Part shown: piece after piece, positions 35,951 to 49,648 of the stretch
How positions within the stretch are numbered: the first letter of the stretch is position 1
Layout of the letters: each line of letters begins with the position of its first letter
NCBI GenBank assembly: GCA_023678885.1
Contig: CM042955.1
Location: forward strand, 18,549,835-18,613,834
Length of the DNA stretch: 64,000 nt
Reading direction: 5' to 3'
Source: Pogostemon cablin
Taxonomy: Eukaryota; Streptophyta; Magnoliopsida; Lamiales; Lamiaceae
Notes under the pieces: generated by a model
What the model was told of the DNA's origin: nothing
The model's input: the letters and a program-made list of their open reading frames with translations, nothing else
Databases searched by the model: none
Program-made: the position numbers and the translations under genes

Positions 35951-38900
35951 TCAAGATACAGTTCTCCCATAACACACAGATGCAATGTAAAGATTTTTGG
36001 CCCACTTCTCCTGAAAGAAACAAAGAGGCAACTATTGAGAACAAACAAAGTGAAAAAGGTTTGTCAGGTATGAATTATGTAAATAATAGAGTCAAACCTT
36101 AACATGTGTACTTGGAAAAGCAGAGGTCCGAAGCGTCTCTTGTGTTTCATCCGTAGGTCTTCGTCGAGGAACACTGAGAACAAGTGCAGTTTGATCCCAT
36201 GTTGCTGCCGTAGATGTGATACGATACCCAGCATCCCACCTCCTATGAATACCTTCACTTGGATAAAGGAAGTCCAACTCCACAACCTATAAAAATATGA
36301 ATAGAAGCAAATGGTTAAATTTAATTAAGTTTATTTTGTACATAGCGGCAGTGTAAACCGGGACAGACTTAAGAATACCTGATCAGTAAAACCTGCCCCA
36401 CGTGACATAACAATTGCCCATCTTGTTCCTGCAGTAGCCATGGCAGTAACATAGAATCCCTCTCGCCATTTTTTGTTGATCCACTTGAAAGGAAACGATT
36501 CACTGACTTTATAGGATTGTTGCAGATACTGGGTACCTATTTTTATTTTAAACCATTTAAAATTTTCAACTGAACCACATTATTTCTGAAGAACTTAATA
36601 AACCTTGAATAGTGATACTGACCTTTCGACATAACTATTAGTGAACTCCCATTGTTAGCACCTGCAATTGCACTTATGTAGTAGTTCTTCTCCCATTGTT
36701 CCATAATCCACTCCTACAGTATATATTAATCAGATAAATCGCAACATATCACAAAAGGATTAAAGTAAGAAGCAGGCTCAAAAGATGCCAAAGAGCTTCA
36801 AATCCATATTAGGATGTGAGACTAGAAGACGAATCTGAAACCTTGTGAAGGAAATGAGGAGATAGTTCATAAACTTGGGAGCTAAAGCCAGTCCCTGCAT
36901 CCATAATTAAGGCCCATAGATTTGAACATGATGCCACACAGCTAATGTATAGTCCATCCTCATTCCCTTTCTCAATATGCTGAGCCAGTCTAATATCCGC
37001 GACATTGTAGTGATACCTACAAGATCAAATGTGGGGGGCTCCATCATTAAGAAACCTAGGGAGTTAAAAAGAATATTTAGAACAAATCCATTGGTTCAGA
37101 GGCATCCTAGATACCTTTGCTTCATTGGTCGTCGAGCATTATACACACTAACCCATTGTGTAGCAGGCATTCCCATGCGGACCTTTTTCTTTGGCTGCTC
37201 ATCATCATCATCGTCCATCATGAGTCGTCCTCTCTTATGTCCAACTTGATATATGAGCTTCACAACACGAAAACGTGATTGATAAATAAAATAATTCCAC
37301 AAATGCAATAAATTGACCAAAAAAAAAACTTGCAGTATAAATCGTTTATACCTTTTGAGCACCTTCAGTATTGATTGGTCGGATGTCCGGATTTGGACCA
37401 ACAATTCCATCAAAGAGGGATATGTATTTTGCATAATTAGGCTCCTCGTCAAACTTTAAATTGACAACATACTCAACAAATTGTCTAAAAGGACCAGGAC
37501 AAAAGCAACAAAGAGCCTCTGGAGAAGTTGTCATCTTCTTTTTACAAACAAGAAAGCCTTTATTCTCACCCTATATAGAAGAAAGAGTAAGACTAACATA
37601 TGTAAACTGATCAAAATCATTTTCGGATCCACGAACACCAACCTGATACCCTTGCCAAGGGAGCCGACCACGAAGGAGAAAAATGAGTGTATAAGCAAGG
37701 GACTCTAAGTCATCCCTCCGACTACCAGTTCTTCCAAGATGAGCATGCACACTGGCATAACGCACAGTACCCCTGCAGCAACCAAATTTTAGCATGCAAG
37801 GATAAGAAATGCAAATTATAGGAGTTCAGAATCCAACAGATATAAAGAAGAAAATAAGTGATTGTAGCTTCACCTGAACACATCAGGTCTTTGATCATAA
37901 TCAACATGAAGGCCAGTAGAGTTATCACGCCAACGGACAGCTGCAGTTTTGAAATAGGTCAGGATATCTATTTTATAAGATTGAAAATATTTCTAAATAT
38001 ACATGTACAGTGCACAGCAGATATATTACCCAATCCAAGATCAACCAGAAAAAGCTTTTTCTCATCAGGGCTTCCAGGTGTACCAAGCAAAAAGTTCTCA
38101 GGCTTTACATCACCATGCACATATCTGTAAGGGTTGCAGTGAAATATACAAGTTAAAACAAACCAGAGAGAGAGACACTGATACCATCTTCACACACGGG
38201 AGTGTAACTGTTACTAAAAATTGTTGCAGTGCATAACTAGCACAATCATGAGGATCAAAAACAGCCAAAATGTTGGGAGAACCGGAGAACCCTTAAAATT
38301 TTCAATAACCAGTCAAAAATAAAAAATCAAAGGCAGCCATCCATAAACAACACATCAATCAGAAACAATTTCATTTATAGACTATTCAGCACAGCCAAGC
38401 ACACAAATGAAGCCGATCATTCCTCCTCTCCCTATCAAAACAGGCCTTATCAAACCAAAGCAAATTGAAAACGTACAAACACAGAGGATCATCCCAAGTA
38501 TAACAACAAAATTAAAAAATTTAAGAGACAAGATGCTTATGGATACTCAGGAGTCAGGAATAACAGCAAAAATCCAACATGAACAGTCAAAGCTGCCAAA
38601 AACAGGGATATTAGTTTCATGCCACTTGTTCAGTACAATTGACTGCAATAACTTCTTACAAATTATGCAAGGAGTTCAATAGAGTCTGCGCTGAAATTTC
38701 AACATTTATGCCTAATAGAACCTGAACTCTTACAAAAAAGAAGCATGAACAACACATACCTAAAAGCAAACAAATGAAAAAAATTTAAACAAAATCTTCT
38801 TCATGAAATACAAAAAAAAAAGTTAAAAAAATTATCATAAAATGATAGATATCAATATTAACAGTTGTACAAAATTGATAGCTTTGTCATATTTGACATG

Positions 38901-40802
38901 GTTCCTTTAAGACCCAGTATAATTATAGATTCCTCACGACCCTACAAAACATAAACATCTATTGGCTCACATGATGCACTTTCTAGGACAATTTTAACTT
39001 GACTTGCGAGACTCCAACTTGTTGTCCATACACTTCTGACTTCTCCACACACACACACTTGTACACACAATGACACAAACATAGATAATTCATAATATAT
39101 ACATCAACGAGATAGATTTTCTCCTTAAATTTACCAATAATTAAATATCAAAATCTCATGCAACCAAAAGGAAAAAGAAGATTGAAAAAAAAGTTCACTG
39201 AAAAGTTACCCTCTAGAGTGTAACTTCTCCAAAATAGAGATGGCTTCAATGGCAATACATGCCACCATTTCAATGGACATTCTGCAAAAAGGTGGTTTAA
39301 TAGTTAGACGAAGGACAAGCAGACAATTAGAATGAAAGTGTATCTGATACTTTATTTTGATAAAAAGAATTTTACTAACGTGTGTGAATTATTGTTCCAT
39401 ACATCCCATAAACTAGGACCAAGCATATCCATAACCTGCAAAGATTGTGAAGCCCTTCAGACCCTATGAGGAAAAAAACGAATGAAAAAGGAGGATCAGG
39501 AAGAAATGCAGTCACATACCATAATATAATAGTCACCTTGGCGTCCTTTGAAATGTACACGCGGTATGCCATGACTCCCTCCAAGTGCACTGCAGAAGAA
39601 CAAAAGACACCGTTCAAATTATTCTTTGAAACCCTTAAAACTGAAAAATCATGTGACAAAAATTCAATTAATAGAGGAAAAAAAATTAGTAAAGCATACC
39701 TATACACCTGCCATTCATAAGGGGGTCCATAGTTACACCCTTTACTGCTCCTGTGCTCAAACTTGAGGGCAACCTAGAAATAAACAACAAATTTACATAT
39801 TTCCTGTAGAAACAGATCACAGATATCATGTGAATAACAGGATCAAGTAAGTACCTCCACAGCTCCTGGACCAGTTCTTTCATTCGGATTTGGGGGGTTA
39901 GCTCGTCGACCTACATACACTTGTCCAAATCCACCTTTCCCAAGTTTCTTCTCAATTCGATAAGCAGGAGAACCACCAACCTGAACCTGCAACACATCAA
40001 TGGGAAACAATCAATCAAAAATTTATGCTAGATACACACAATATAAAAATAAAAAAATTTACATCAATCATAACATCATATAGAGGAATACCAATAGAAT
40101 CTATAGTTCCAAGTGTGAATAGGCCGCATCAATTTGGTATAAGCTTATAACATATAAATTCAAAGAAAAATGTATCTAGGATTAAAAAAAAAAATCAAAA
40201 TCAATCCATTTACTCATAAACATTTTTATCACAAGACAACTAAAATTCAAATCTTCAGCCCATATATCTAATCTACTCAATCTATAAAAATGCAAGAAAA
40301 CACATAATCCCCCAAAATAATCACCTAATCAAGTAGAGAGCCAAATATTAATTCATAACATAACAAACAAGTTCGCATAATCTGCAAAGATTTAAAATAC
40401 AAACAACCCAACAAGATTGTATCACGGACCCTTTCAGGAATAGGAGCAGTGCTTCCCTCGTCCTCAGCTCCCAATCCCTTATCGCTTCCATTTCCTCCAC
40501 TATCACACTCATCCATCTTCTTTTCCACTACCTTCTCAACCTTCCTATTACTATCCTCAACCTCAAGAAGTGCAGTTTTCCTCAAAGCAGAACCAATATT
40601 TCCACCTCCACTGTCTCCACTACCGTCACCCACCTTCACAATCTTCCTTAGTACCACCGGCGGATGATATTATCTATATACTCAGGTGTTTCCTTTCCAG
40701 CAGTTGAGTTATTATTCCTGGTTTCCCCTCCTTCTTGACGGGTCGGGGCACTGCGGCAGCGGGTCGGCGTCCTCTGCGCACTCCGCTACGCCGTGGAGGC
40801 AT
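35951..40802 (-). CDS. MUT9-like / HD16-type casein kinase 1-like protein
   Basis: Sixteen exons on the minus strand, all with GT..AG borders and matching phases: 40516(or earlier)-40430, 39986-39855, 39773-39700, 39589-39520, 39435-39380, 39281-39210, 38124-38030, 37940-37874, 37772-37643, 37570-37352, 37257-37115, 37016-36842, 36713-36623, 36536-36379, 36286-36098 and 36010-35951. From the ATG at 40516 this gives 605 residues. Motifs: PERV before the kinase domain, [12 protein letters not shown] at 44-55, VALK with Lys77, HGDVKPEN at 167-174, DLGLA at 192-196, [20 protein letters not shown]-type basic [16 protein letters not shown] and the plant-specific C-terminal domain ending [12 protein letters not shown]. 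This is the plant MLK/PPK (rice HD16/EL1) family: nuclear Ser/Thr kinases acting on light and flowering regulators and histone H3. Oddity: the canonical-looking start [14 protein letters not shown] at 40802 is out of frame with the rest of exon 1. Confidence 0.92.
38125..39209 (-). other. Long intron of the kinase gene
   Basis: An intron of about 1.09 kb, much longer than its neighbours, separating the exon ending KLHSRG from the one beginning [10 protein letters not shown]. It is A/C-rich on the plus strand and holds no recognisable nested gene. Confidence 0.7.
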
Positions 40803-41652
40803 ATCGGTGGCCGTCCATCACCTCCGTCGTGAAATCCGCCGGTTATCCGTCATCAACTCTGGGATCAAGAGAAATCAAAGATTAACACAAAAGAAGGACC
40901 AATAATCGAAAATCGGAGCTCAAATTCTTTTGAATACGAGTCTCGGAGTTAAGATTGTGAAAAGATTAAAAGAAATTAGGGTTGAGAGTAGAGAAATTGG
41001 GGGAAAATGAAAAGCGGTGGCTCCTACGATGAAAATTGGGAGAGACAGGGTGTTTCTTTTCTTGGTCTTCAAATCGAAAAAATAAAACTGAATCATCATC
41101 CAAATTTATTTCATTTCTTTTTCTTTCTTTCTTTTTTTTTTTTTTTTTTTTTTTTAGAATTCAATTCCATTCTTGATTTGAGCTGTTTTCAAGCTAAGTA
41201 AATTGCAATTTAGATTTCTCCACCTCAAACTATTTTTCAATTTCTTTTCCAAAATTGGCTCAATGAATTGAACTTATTCCATTCAATTTGGACGAAAGTA
41301 TTCGTAGTAAATTTATTTGTATACAAATAAAAATATGAAATAAATAATTAATAATGATGATTCATGATTTGTAGTGTTTAGATATAAATAAATAAAATTC
41401 TAAGCAATAAAAAATACATTCCTTAGATAATTTTAATGTCATTAATAATATTTTTATAATGATAAATTTAAATTATATATTAAAAAATAATTTAATTAAA
41501 ATCTCAAATTTCATATACTTTAATAATTATACATATAAAATATTTACTAAATTAAATTTAAAAATGAAATTTACATTATTTAAATAACTAAATAAAAATA
41601 ATAAAAATATTTTTTGTTTAATTATTTACCACTTTCCTTATTGGATTGTCCC
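40803..41652. other. Kinase gene 5' flank
   Basis: Presumed promoter and leader of the minus-strand kinase. A poly-T run of about 24 bases lies at 41132-41156. No clear TATA box was chosen. Confidence 0.45.
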
Positions 41653-41972
41653 TATAGTTGTTAAACGAAACGAGAGAGCTCGGCCCGGCTCGTTAAAGTT
41701 CTAGCTCGGCTAGACTCGCGACTACTCGAGCTCGAATTCGAGCTCGTCGAAATGCTCATTATGTTATCGAATTGAGCTCGGCTATAATAATTATTAAATA
41801 TTTAATTAAAATCCGACTCGATTAGGCTCGAAAGTTCGACTCGTTTTTCTTAAATGAGTCGAGCCGAACTCGAGCTCGAATAAGTAATTTTCGAGTCGAG
41901 CTCGAGCTCAAGCTCGCTCGTAAGCTCGTTATTAAATCGAGCTGAACTCGCTCAACTCGTTTAACAAGCCTA
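41653..41972. mobile_element. hAT-type MITE with CGAGCTCG repeats
   Basis: Ends TATAGTTGTTAAACGA and CGTTTAACAAGCCTA are inverted relatives. The flanks ATTGTCCC (41645-41652) and GTTGTCCC (41973-41980) match at 7 of 8 positions, as for an aged 8-bp target duplication. The body is rich in GAGCTCGAG phrases, similar to the core of the element at 19773-20121. Confidence 0.72.
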
Positions 41973-42555
41973 GTTGTCCCACAACAATTAACATATTTAA
42001 AAAAAAAAAAAAACTTATTACCAAAATAACATCTCAATATTTTAAATATTTCAAAATTGTTACTACACTTAATTACAATGACATTAATTAACCAGATCCA
42101 ACCCAACCCAACCCAACCCTTTCTAATATGCACCCCTATTCCCTAACTTGCGAACCCTTTTTGAATCCCTACCCCCGTTCACCCAACGTGGGTTTTACAT
42201 CTTATTAACCAAAAATTAAGGTTTGTTCTTCTCAATCTAAACACTTCCTCGACTATTCTTCATCTTCATCTTCCTCAACTAAGATGAAACCCTGGCCCCC
42301 ATATCCCCCAGTCCTTTGACCAATATCATCGAAACCCTAGCCCCCTTCCATACTCTCCATCTTTCTCAATGATAAGAGATCTGAAAGGTTCTTTCACGCA
42401 AAAATCGAATATCTTTCTATGTTTACTCCCGAATCCTCATCTATAGTGAGTGAATCAAAGATTTTCACTAGCCAACAAAAAAAATATGATTTTCTGTTTT
42501 TTTTTTCAAATTTTGATTTTAATTTTAATTTATGGTTTAACTTTAGAGTGATTTT
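41973..42555. other. Intergenic, no gene seen
   Basis: Contains a short ACCCA pentamer repeat at about 42099-42118 and otherwise unassigned DNA. Confidence 0.4.
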
Positions 42556-42735
42556 GGGGTTCACTTGTTGCACCGATGCACCCATAATTTATTTATAGGT
42601 TTAATGTGAGAGTAGTGGGTAGTTTTAAAAAAATATATATATTATTTTATTTAGTGGTATAGATTAAACTATAACTAAATCTAATGACTAAGATCGTATA
42701 GGTGTACCGGTACACCCGGTGCACCCAAGTTGGAG
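42556..42735. mobile_element. Short MITE, GTGCACC family
   Basis: Left end CACTTGTTGCACCGATGCACC and right end CCGGTACACCCGGTGCACCC are imperfect inverted copies about 170 bp apart. They resemble the termini at 22547 and 29672. Confidence 0.45.
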
Positions 42736-42919
42736 TCTTTTAAATGATAAATTTAATCACCCTTAACTTAACACAAATAGACCTCAAAAAATAAGTTAGA
42801 AAGTAAAAACGTCAACTTTCTTAATCTTCGTACAAAAAAAGGTGTCAATTCTTTCGAGACGGAGAGAATATTAATATTTTTTTTGTAATTTTCACAAAGG
42901 TCACTTTAAATACACACCC

Positions 42920-42982
<63 letters not shown>

Positions 42983-44151
42983 ATTAAAAATATACTATAT
43001 TTTTAAAAGTCTGGTTTATCATTAATTCATTAAAATGCACATCCCATATACTTAAACTTAAAATTTTATCGCATAGTTATCTTTCCCATTTTTCTCCTTC
43101 TCTCGGAATGTATTTTTGTGTCGATGAAAAATATAACAACCCTATCCTCTGTGTCGAGAGTCTGGTCACGTTCGACAACACATTTGTGCATTTGAAACTA
43201 TACAAGTGTTCTGGCTTGCGGGGCGCCTGGAGTAGACGGTTCCACCTTTTTGCACAAACTATACAAGTGTTCTCTTCAAATTTGAATTTTCTAAAAAATT
43301 GTTTTTTCCTCAAAAGAGATTCTTCTTCATAACTCTGAAAATATGAAACTGTATAGCGTGGGGTAGACCGTGGGGGGAGACAAGGGTACACATATTCTCT
43401 TCAAATTTGATTTTTCTAAAGAATGCCAATTATTATCACAGTTTGGCAAAGTTGTACAAGTTACCAAACATGTACGCAAAACTGTATTAGAAATGGTGGA
43501 ATAAACATTGTGAACTTACTTTAACAACAGATCCATTAATTGATATTCCTATTTGTAATATACCAACTGCTTTACAGTAAAAACTTCTTTAATTCTTAAT
43601 TTTAAAAGGATAGTTATGTTTTTTTTCGAGGGTTTATATAATAAAATTAAAAAAAAAAATTAAAGAGTTGTGTATTTAAGTGCACTATTTTTAGTTTTTA
43701 CAATCATATATGAATAAAATGGATATATCATTTGTAAACTTTAATAAGCTATATAGATAAAACTAATAAAAGTATTAATGAAAATTTGATTCAAACAATA
43801 CAGAGGTGATGAAAATGAATCACAATTTATTCTTTTAAGGAATGATGATTGAAAATGAAATCAGTATTCTAATCTATTAATTATACTAATCGCATTATTA
43901 AGAGATTTCACTCATTTTCACTCCATCGTGCCAATCATCTTGTTAATATTCTAATCTATTAATTATACTAATCACATTAAGAGATTTCACTCATATTCAC
44001 TCTATCATACGTGCAGTCATCATCTTGTTAATATTATTCTTATTTCTTACTATAGTATTATTTAGGGTAACGCCGCTGTGTAACTCCTATTTTATAAATT
44101 TGTATTAAAACATTTTCTTTATTTACTAGAGGTGTTACTTATTTTTATTTA
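42736..44151. other. Intergenic, (ATT)n run
   Basis: An (ATT)n microsatellite at 42921-42979. A phrase on TTCTCTTCAAATTTGA with TTTTCTAAA occurs at about 43271 and 43399. A second duplicated phrase (TCTAATCTATTAATTATACT) is at 43871 and 43951. No coding features recognised. Confidence 0.5.
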
Positions 44152-44955
44152 GAGTTAATTCCTAAAAAATTCACCACTTTATTGGGAATTTTCAAATCTA
44201 TCACGACTTTTTATTTTTGTCAATTTAGTACACGATCTATTTAATATTTTTAATTCTATCACGATCTTTTATTTTTGTCAATTCAATAAATGGTACATGT
44301 TTTATATTTTTAATTTTATCACAACTTTTATTTTTTTAATTTAATATACCATTTATTTTTATTATCAATTTTAATTTTCTTTATTATTATTATTATTATT
44401 ATCATTAAATTAAAACACACGAACACTTATTTCATAATATTAGTATTTTTTCTGTTATTTATGAATATAATTATTAATTTTTTTTCATTTATATGATATT
44501 TTTATTATAGCTGTGGGTTTATAACTAATGTATTTAAAACTTTTCAATAATTTAAAATGTCTTAATTAAGTTTTTTTTAGTACGTACCAACAAATAATTA
44601 GTAATCAATTTGAATTTAAAAATGAAAAATAAAAAAAGGATGGAATATTAAGCCCATTAATTAATAAGCAAGCTGTACTAATTTTATAATAATAATAATA
44701 ATGATAATAATAAATTAAATTGAAAATATGAAATAAATGAGATAGGAAATAAAAAAAAAAGTTGTGATAGATTTGAAAATATTAAATAGATCACATATTG
44801 AATTGACAAAAATAAAAAATCATGATATAATTGAAAATATTAAATAGATCGAATTGAAAATATTAAATAGATCGTGTACTAAATTGACAAAATAAAAGGT
44901 CATGATAGATTTGAAAATTACCATTAAGATGGTGAATTTTTTAGAAATTAACCCT
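44152..44955. mobile_element. Long-TIR element
   Basis: The first 110 bases or more (AGTTAATTCCTAAAAAATTC, then TTTTCAAATCTATCACGA and TTAGTACACGATCTATTTAA) recur as an inverted copy at the right end (about 44840-44955). Long inverted arms without coding capacity resemble non-autonomous Mutator-like elements. A 9-bp target duplication could not be confirmed. Confidence 0.6.
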
Positions 44956-45293
44956 TATATTTACATTATTCATATACAACTATTATTTTTCATCAATTAA
45001 ATATTATTTTTCAATTTAAATGTTGTCACTTTTTATTTATTTCACAAAATTTATTTTCATAAAACGGTATCACACAAGCTTTTGTTATTGTTTAAAGGTT
45101 ATCTATTATTCTATAATTTATTACTCGAGATCTTTACTCTCAATGTTTTGATATGATTAAATAAAATTATATTTAAATGGAATTAACTCAATAATAAAAT
45201 AGATATGAGAAATAACTGATTAAAAATAATTATTATCATAAATATATTGATTAAAAATAGATTAATTGATAGAAAATATAATTCTTATTGAGT
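44956..45293. other. Intergenic, no gene seen
   Basis: AT-rich, nothing supported. Confidence 0.4.
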
Positions 45294-45657
45294 GAGTCGT
45301 GCGCCTTTAGAATTTAGTATTATGGATAAGGGTACATTATTTTATTTTAAAAGGTATACACTTTAATTAATAAGGGTACATCATTTTGTTCTAAATGGTA
45401 TACACTTTTTATTATATTTTTTATTTTTCTTCAGAAAATAAAGGGTTCACATCTTTATACTAAAGGGTATACAATTTAACACAAAATTCTAAAGACACAC
45501 GGAGTATGTTTTCGTGTGCTCGGGCACACACAAGTTTTTGCCTTGTAAAATAAAGGGTACACATCTTTATACTAAATGGTATACAATTTAGCATAAAATT
45601 ATAAAGGCACACGGAATGTACTCCCGTGTGCTTGGGCACACACAAACTTTTGTCATT
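45294..45657. mobile_element. Relative of the GTGCACCCGGG MITE, duplicated right end
   Basis: It shares with 29660-30040 the CGTGCGCCTTTAGAATTT end and the internal GTATACA/GGGTACA phrases, in the opposite orientation. The right-hand end (ACACGGA..CGTGTGCTYGGGCACACACAA) occurs twice, at about 45494-45532 and 45606-45648, so this end was tandemly duplicated. Confidence 0.62.
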
Positions 45658-48399
45658 CTTATTTTGATTCAAATATAACTATAGATAATTATTTAGATTT
45701 TAAATTGATAAAAGAATTAGTAAATTTAATATATTTTAATAATTATACAAACATAAAAAGGTATGGGTAAATGCATTTTTTGTTCATAAATTTTTTCCAA
45801 ATTCGAAATTGGTCAATCAATTTTAATTTTTTAAAAATTAGTTCATTAATTTTACCAAATTCGACAATATCTTCCTTTCACTAATTGTAGCGAGTGACAC
45901 ATTCAATCATATTATTAAAAGGTGAGAAACCGTCCGCTTTCCTCTCATAAATTATGTCAGAAAGTTAAAGTCCTGAATATCGATATCGATAGCTCCACTA
46001 ATACATATGAAGATGAATTTGAAAAAAAGAAACATATTTTTAAAATTAATCGTTAGATTGGTATGATTGAATGGAACAACAACATAATAGAATGAACTTA
46101 TGAATGGAATAATAGTGGGAATAGAATGGAATAGAATGAACTTATGAATGGAATAATAGTGGGAATAGAATGATTAAAAATTATTTTTATCATGATTGGT
46201 ATCGTTCAGGAATAACTCAAGTAATAGAATTTGTATTCCTTAATAATTTTAATCTCATTAGTTTTTATAATATTTTACATTTAAATTTAATTTATATAAA
46301 ATATTAAATTAATTAAAATTTTAATAAAGATTTTATATATTTTAATAATTATAGAAAAATATTAAATCAAAAATAAAGTAAAATATTAATATTTTTAAAA
46401 TATAAATAAAATTTAAAATACAAATAAAATTATATATATTAAAAATATTAAACTATGTATAAAAAATTATATTTATATTTATATTACATGTATATATTCA
46501 ATTTAATTAATAATATTAATTTTTTATATATAATTTACTAATTTTTATTTTTGAATAAATATTAAAATAATTATATACATTTATATTAAAAATTTTAAGA
46601 ATTTAATTTAATTATATATTTTTTACCGATTTGAGTATAGAAAAATATTTAATTTTTTTATTTAGATTTTAAATGATTTATTATTTTATTTTTTATCAAA
46701 TAATTTAATACAAATTATTTTAATTAATATTATAAGTTAAGTAGAAAAATTGTAACATATTTATAATTATATAAATAAATATTGTATAATTTAAAAGAAT
46801 ATTATTTATAATTATATATATATGTGTGTGTGAGAGAGAGAGAAAAAGAGAGAGTGAGTGAGGTGGGAGATGGGGAACGAGTGAATGAAATGAGCAATAC
46901 TTAAGAGAATACACATTCTTTTAGAATCGGAATTTCTATTATTGAAAACATACAAATTACAAGAATTAGAATAAAATTAGGAATACCGATTTCATTCTCA
47001 TCCATTCCATCGTTCAAATCATATCCTAAATATTATACTCTTAAAACCAAGCCAACACAAAATATAACAAATCATTGCCATTTAGATAGGTCGACAGAGG
47101 GGTTTGAAAGGCAAGCGGGGCGGGTATGACACGTGGCAGGAACACCGTCGCGACGCCGCGAAGCGGAATATGAAAATTCTAGTCAAAAGTCAGATATAAT
47201 AAATAAATCAATAAACTAGTCTAATTTTTTTATTTTTTTATTTTATCAATTAATTTTTATATTTGATCAATTCAACGTGGCATACACATTCACATGACAT
47301 ATTAAACGATGAGTTATATTTGAGCATATTAGTTACACAAATTTATATAAATTTAATATTCGTGTAGGTGAACTTTATGTGATTCGAAAACTTTAATATC
47401 ATAATATTGTTTAAGGATTCACACTTCCTAGGTTTACCAACATTTTAAATAAATATAGGATGCGAAATTCACTAAATTGACTTGCAATTAACTTCTTAAG
47501 TAGTAATTTTATACTTTTTTTTAATTTAAAATTTTCATAAACAAATATAGGATGTAAAACAATTTCAAATCGAAAATTGTAAAAACAAAATGCTAAATAC
47601 AAAATGAAATTTATACACCAAAAAGGATTTTTAATTGCTCTTTTTTTCAAACAATCCATAATATAATTAAAGTGAGATATTTTACAAACAATCCACAATA
47701 TAATTAAATAATAATAATAATTTTAAAAATTAATAAATAATTAAAAAAAAAAGTAAAGCTATATTACCGTAAAACAGAAATGGTATTGCTCTTCTTAAAT
47801 TGATTATAGTTTTTGGGTTAAAATGTTATGTGATTGGAATTTGTGAATACCTAACTAGATATGAAAAGAAAAACGTGTAAAACACATTCTTGGTTGTCTT
47901 AATAAAAAATACTCCATAACTTTTTATTATTATAAATTTTTTTATTATGTCATAAACCAAATTTAAGAGAAGTTAAGTAAACTTCTTAAAGCCTAAAATG
48001 GTGTCAAATCTAGCAAATGTTTTCTATTTCTAAATAATTGTGAAAAAGATCGTTTCTACTTTTTTATAATAAATAAATAAAAACATTTTAAGTTGCAAAC
48101 CGAAACAATAAGTTGTAGAATGATTTAATGCAAACATTTCTATATCAATCATAATGTAGTATTACTAATTTATGAGTACTGTTAATATACACGCCTTTCT
48201 ACTTAACACATCCCTTTTATTATGGAAGATAAATGCTTGTGGGAGATGTAGGAGAAGGTTTGTGCTAGATAAATAAAAAGTATAACATTTTAATAAAATA
48301 TGATAATACTTTAATAAAAGATAATAGTAGTGTTGTGTAAAACAATTCGTAATATGAATTATAAAATAATACTCTAATATTTTTAATAGAAAATAATAA
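45658..48399. other. Intergenic, no gene seen
   Basis: Very AT-rich. It contains a 43-bp tandem duplication (ATGAACTTATGAATGGAATA twice, about 46085-46172), a (TG)n/(GA)n run at about 46812-46860 and a short GC-rich patch at 47100-47165 with one GACACGTGGC box. No coding features recognised. Confidence 0.5.
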
Positions 48400-48702
48400 T
48401 ACTTCTTCCATTCCACGTATTTGTGCACGTTTATGCAGGCACATAGATTAAGAAGTAATTTTTTTTAATATATAATGTAAGAAAAAGTATGGGTAAATTA
48501 GTAATTTAAAGAGAAAAAGTAAATAAAGTTATTGAAAATTATGAATAAAATGTAAAAAAGTGAATAAGGTTGTTGGAATTTATGAATAAAGTGTAAAAGT
48601 ATGTGAGATGTATAATGTTTTTTTACTATTAATGAAATGTAAATAAATACGTGGAACATCTCAAAATAGAAGGTGTAAAAAAATACGTGGACGGAGGGAG
48701 TA
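48400..48702. mobile_element. Stowaway-type MITE
   Basis: Inverted ends TACTTCTTCCATTCCACGTA and TACGTGGACGGAGGGAGTA with TA at both borders. No coding capacity. Confidence 0.72.
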
Positions 48703-48973
48703 TCTCTTATTTATTTTAAATGTAAAGTGATAACTTTGAAAAAAAAAGACCACTCTTTTACAAGTATTTATTCTTTTGAATGACAACTATTTGAGTTTAA
48801 AAAATTAGGTTTAGAAATTTAAAATCCAAACTTAAAATTTAAAACAACTCATGTTCAATTATTTAAAAATCACGGCATAATCGAGCTGAGACGGGTCGAA
48901 GTTTGATCTATTTGAGTCACATCCGTTAAGAAAATCGAGTTTGATCCTGAATCCGAGCTTGTTATAAAAATAT

Positions 48974-49274
48974 TACTCCCTCTGTCTCAATAATACATTC
49001 ATGTATTTAGTGACACGGAGTTTAAGAAAAGTAATTTTTTGTTGTAGTGATGTAAGAAAGAGATGGAGTATTTTGAGTAATTGAATTGAACAAAATATAT
49101 AATATAGTTGTCTTTGACTAGATTGTGTGTAGAATAAAAGTGACATTTTTTTTTAATATTGTAGTATTGTAAGATTATTGATATTGTGTATTGTTTTCAT
49201 TTCTAAAGTGTGAAATTATTTTTGAGATAAATCAAAATGAAAAGTGTGAATGTATTTTTGGGACGGTGAAGGTA
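48974..49274. mobile_element. Stowaway-type MITE, relative of 29003-29301
   Basis: Begins TACTCCCTCTGTCTCAATAA and ends in a diverged inverted copy (TTTTTGGGACGGTGAAGGTA). The internal sequence (AAAGTGTGAATGTATTTTTG, CACGGAGTTTAAGAAAAGTA) matches the element at 29003-29301 in reverse orientation. Confidence 0.68.
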
Positions 49275-49648
49275 TCAAATTCGAACTCAAACATAAATTT
49301 ATACGAACATAAAGATAATATAATGTGGGAGGGAGGAGTATATAATAACGTCCACCTATCTAGCTTCTCTCTCCTCACAACGTGGAAACGTAATCTCTCT
49401 CCTCCCTCTCAAGAGCTGAGGAAGATAGAACGCAACTGGCAATTTATTCACAATCCCCCAGTCTACGCATAGTTTTCTTAATAATGATGCCGTTCAAACG
49501 TACTTCTACCATATTATTGGTACACTATACCACCCTTTATTACTTTCCATTTATTCTTCAACAAGAATTTTTCAATTTCACACACCAAGAAAGACTTCAT
49601 CTTTCCTTTTTCAAAGATTTGACAATTACAACCTACTCTTTTCTGCCC

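Noticed and set aside
40637..40671. A 35-base intron joining MPPRRSG to the kinase frame
   Set aside because: Too short for a plant intron and the resulting phase does not match.
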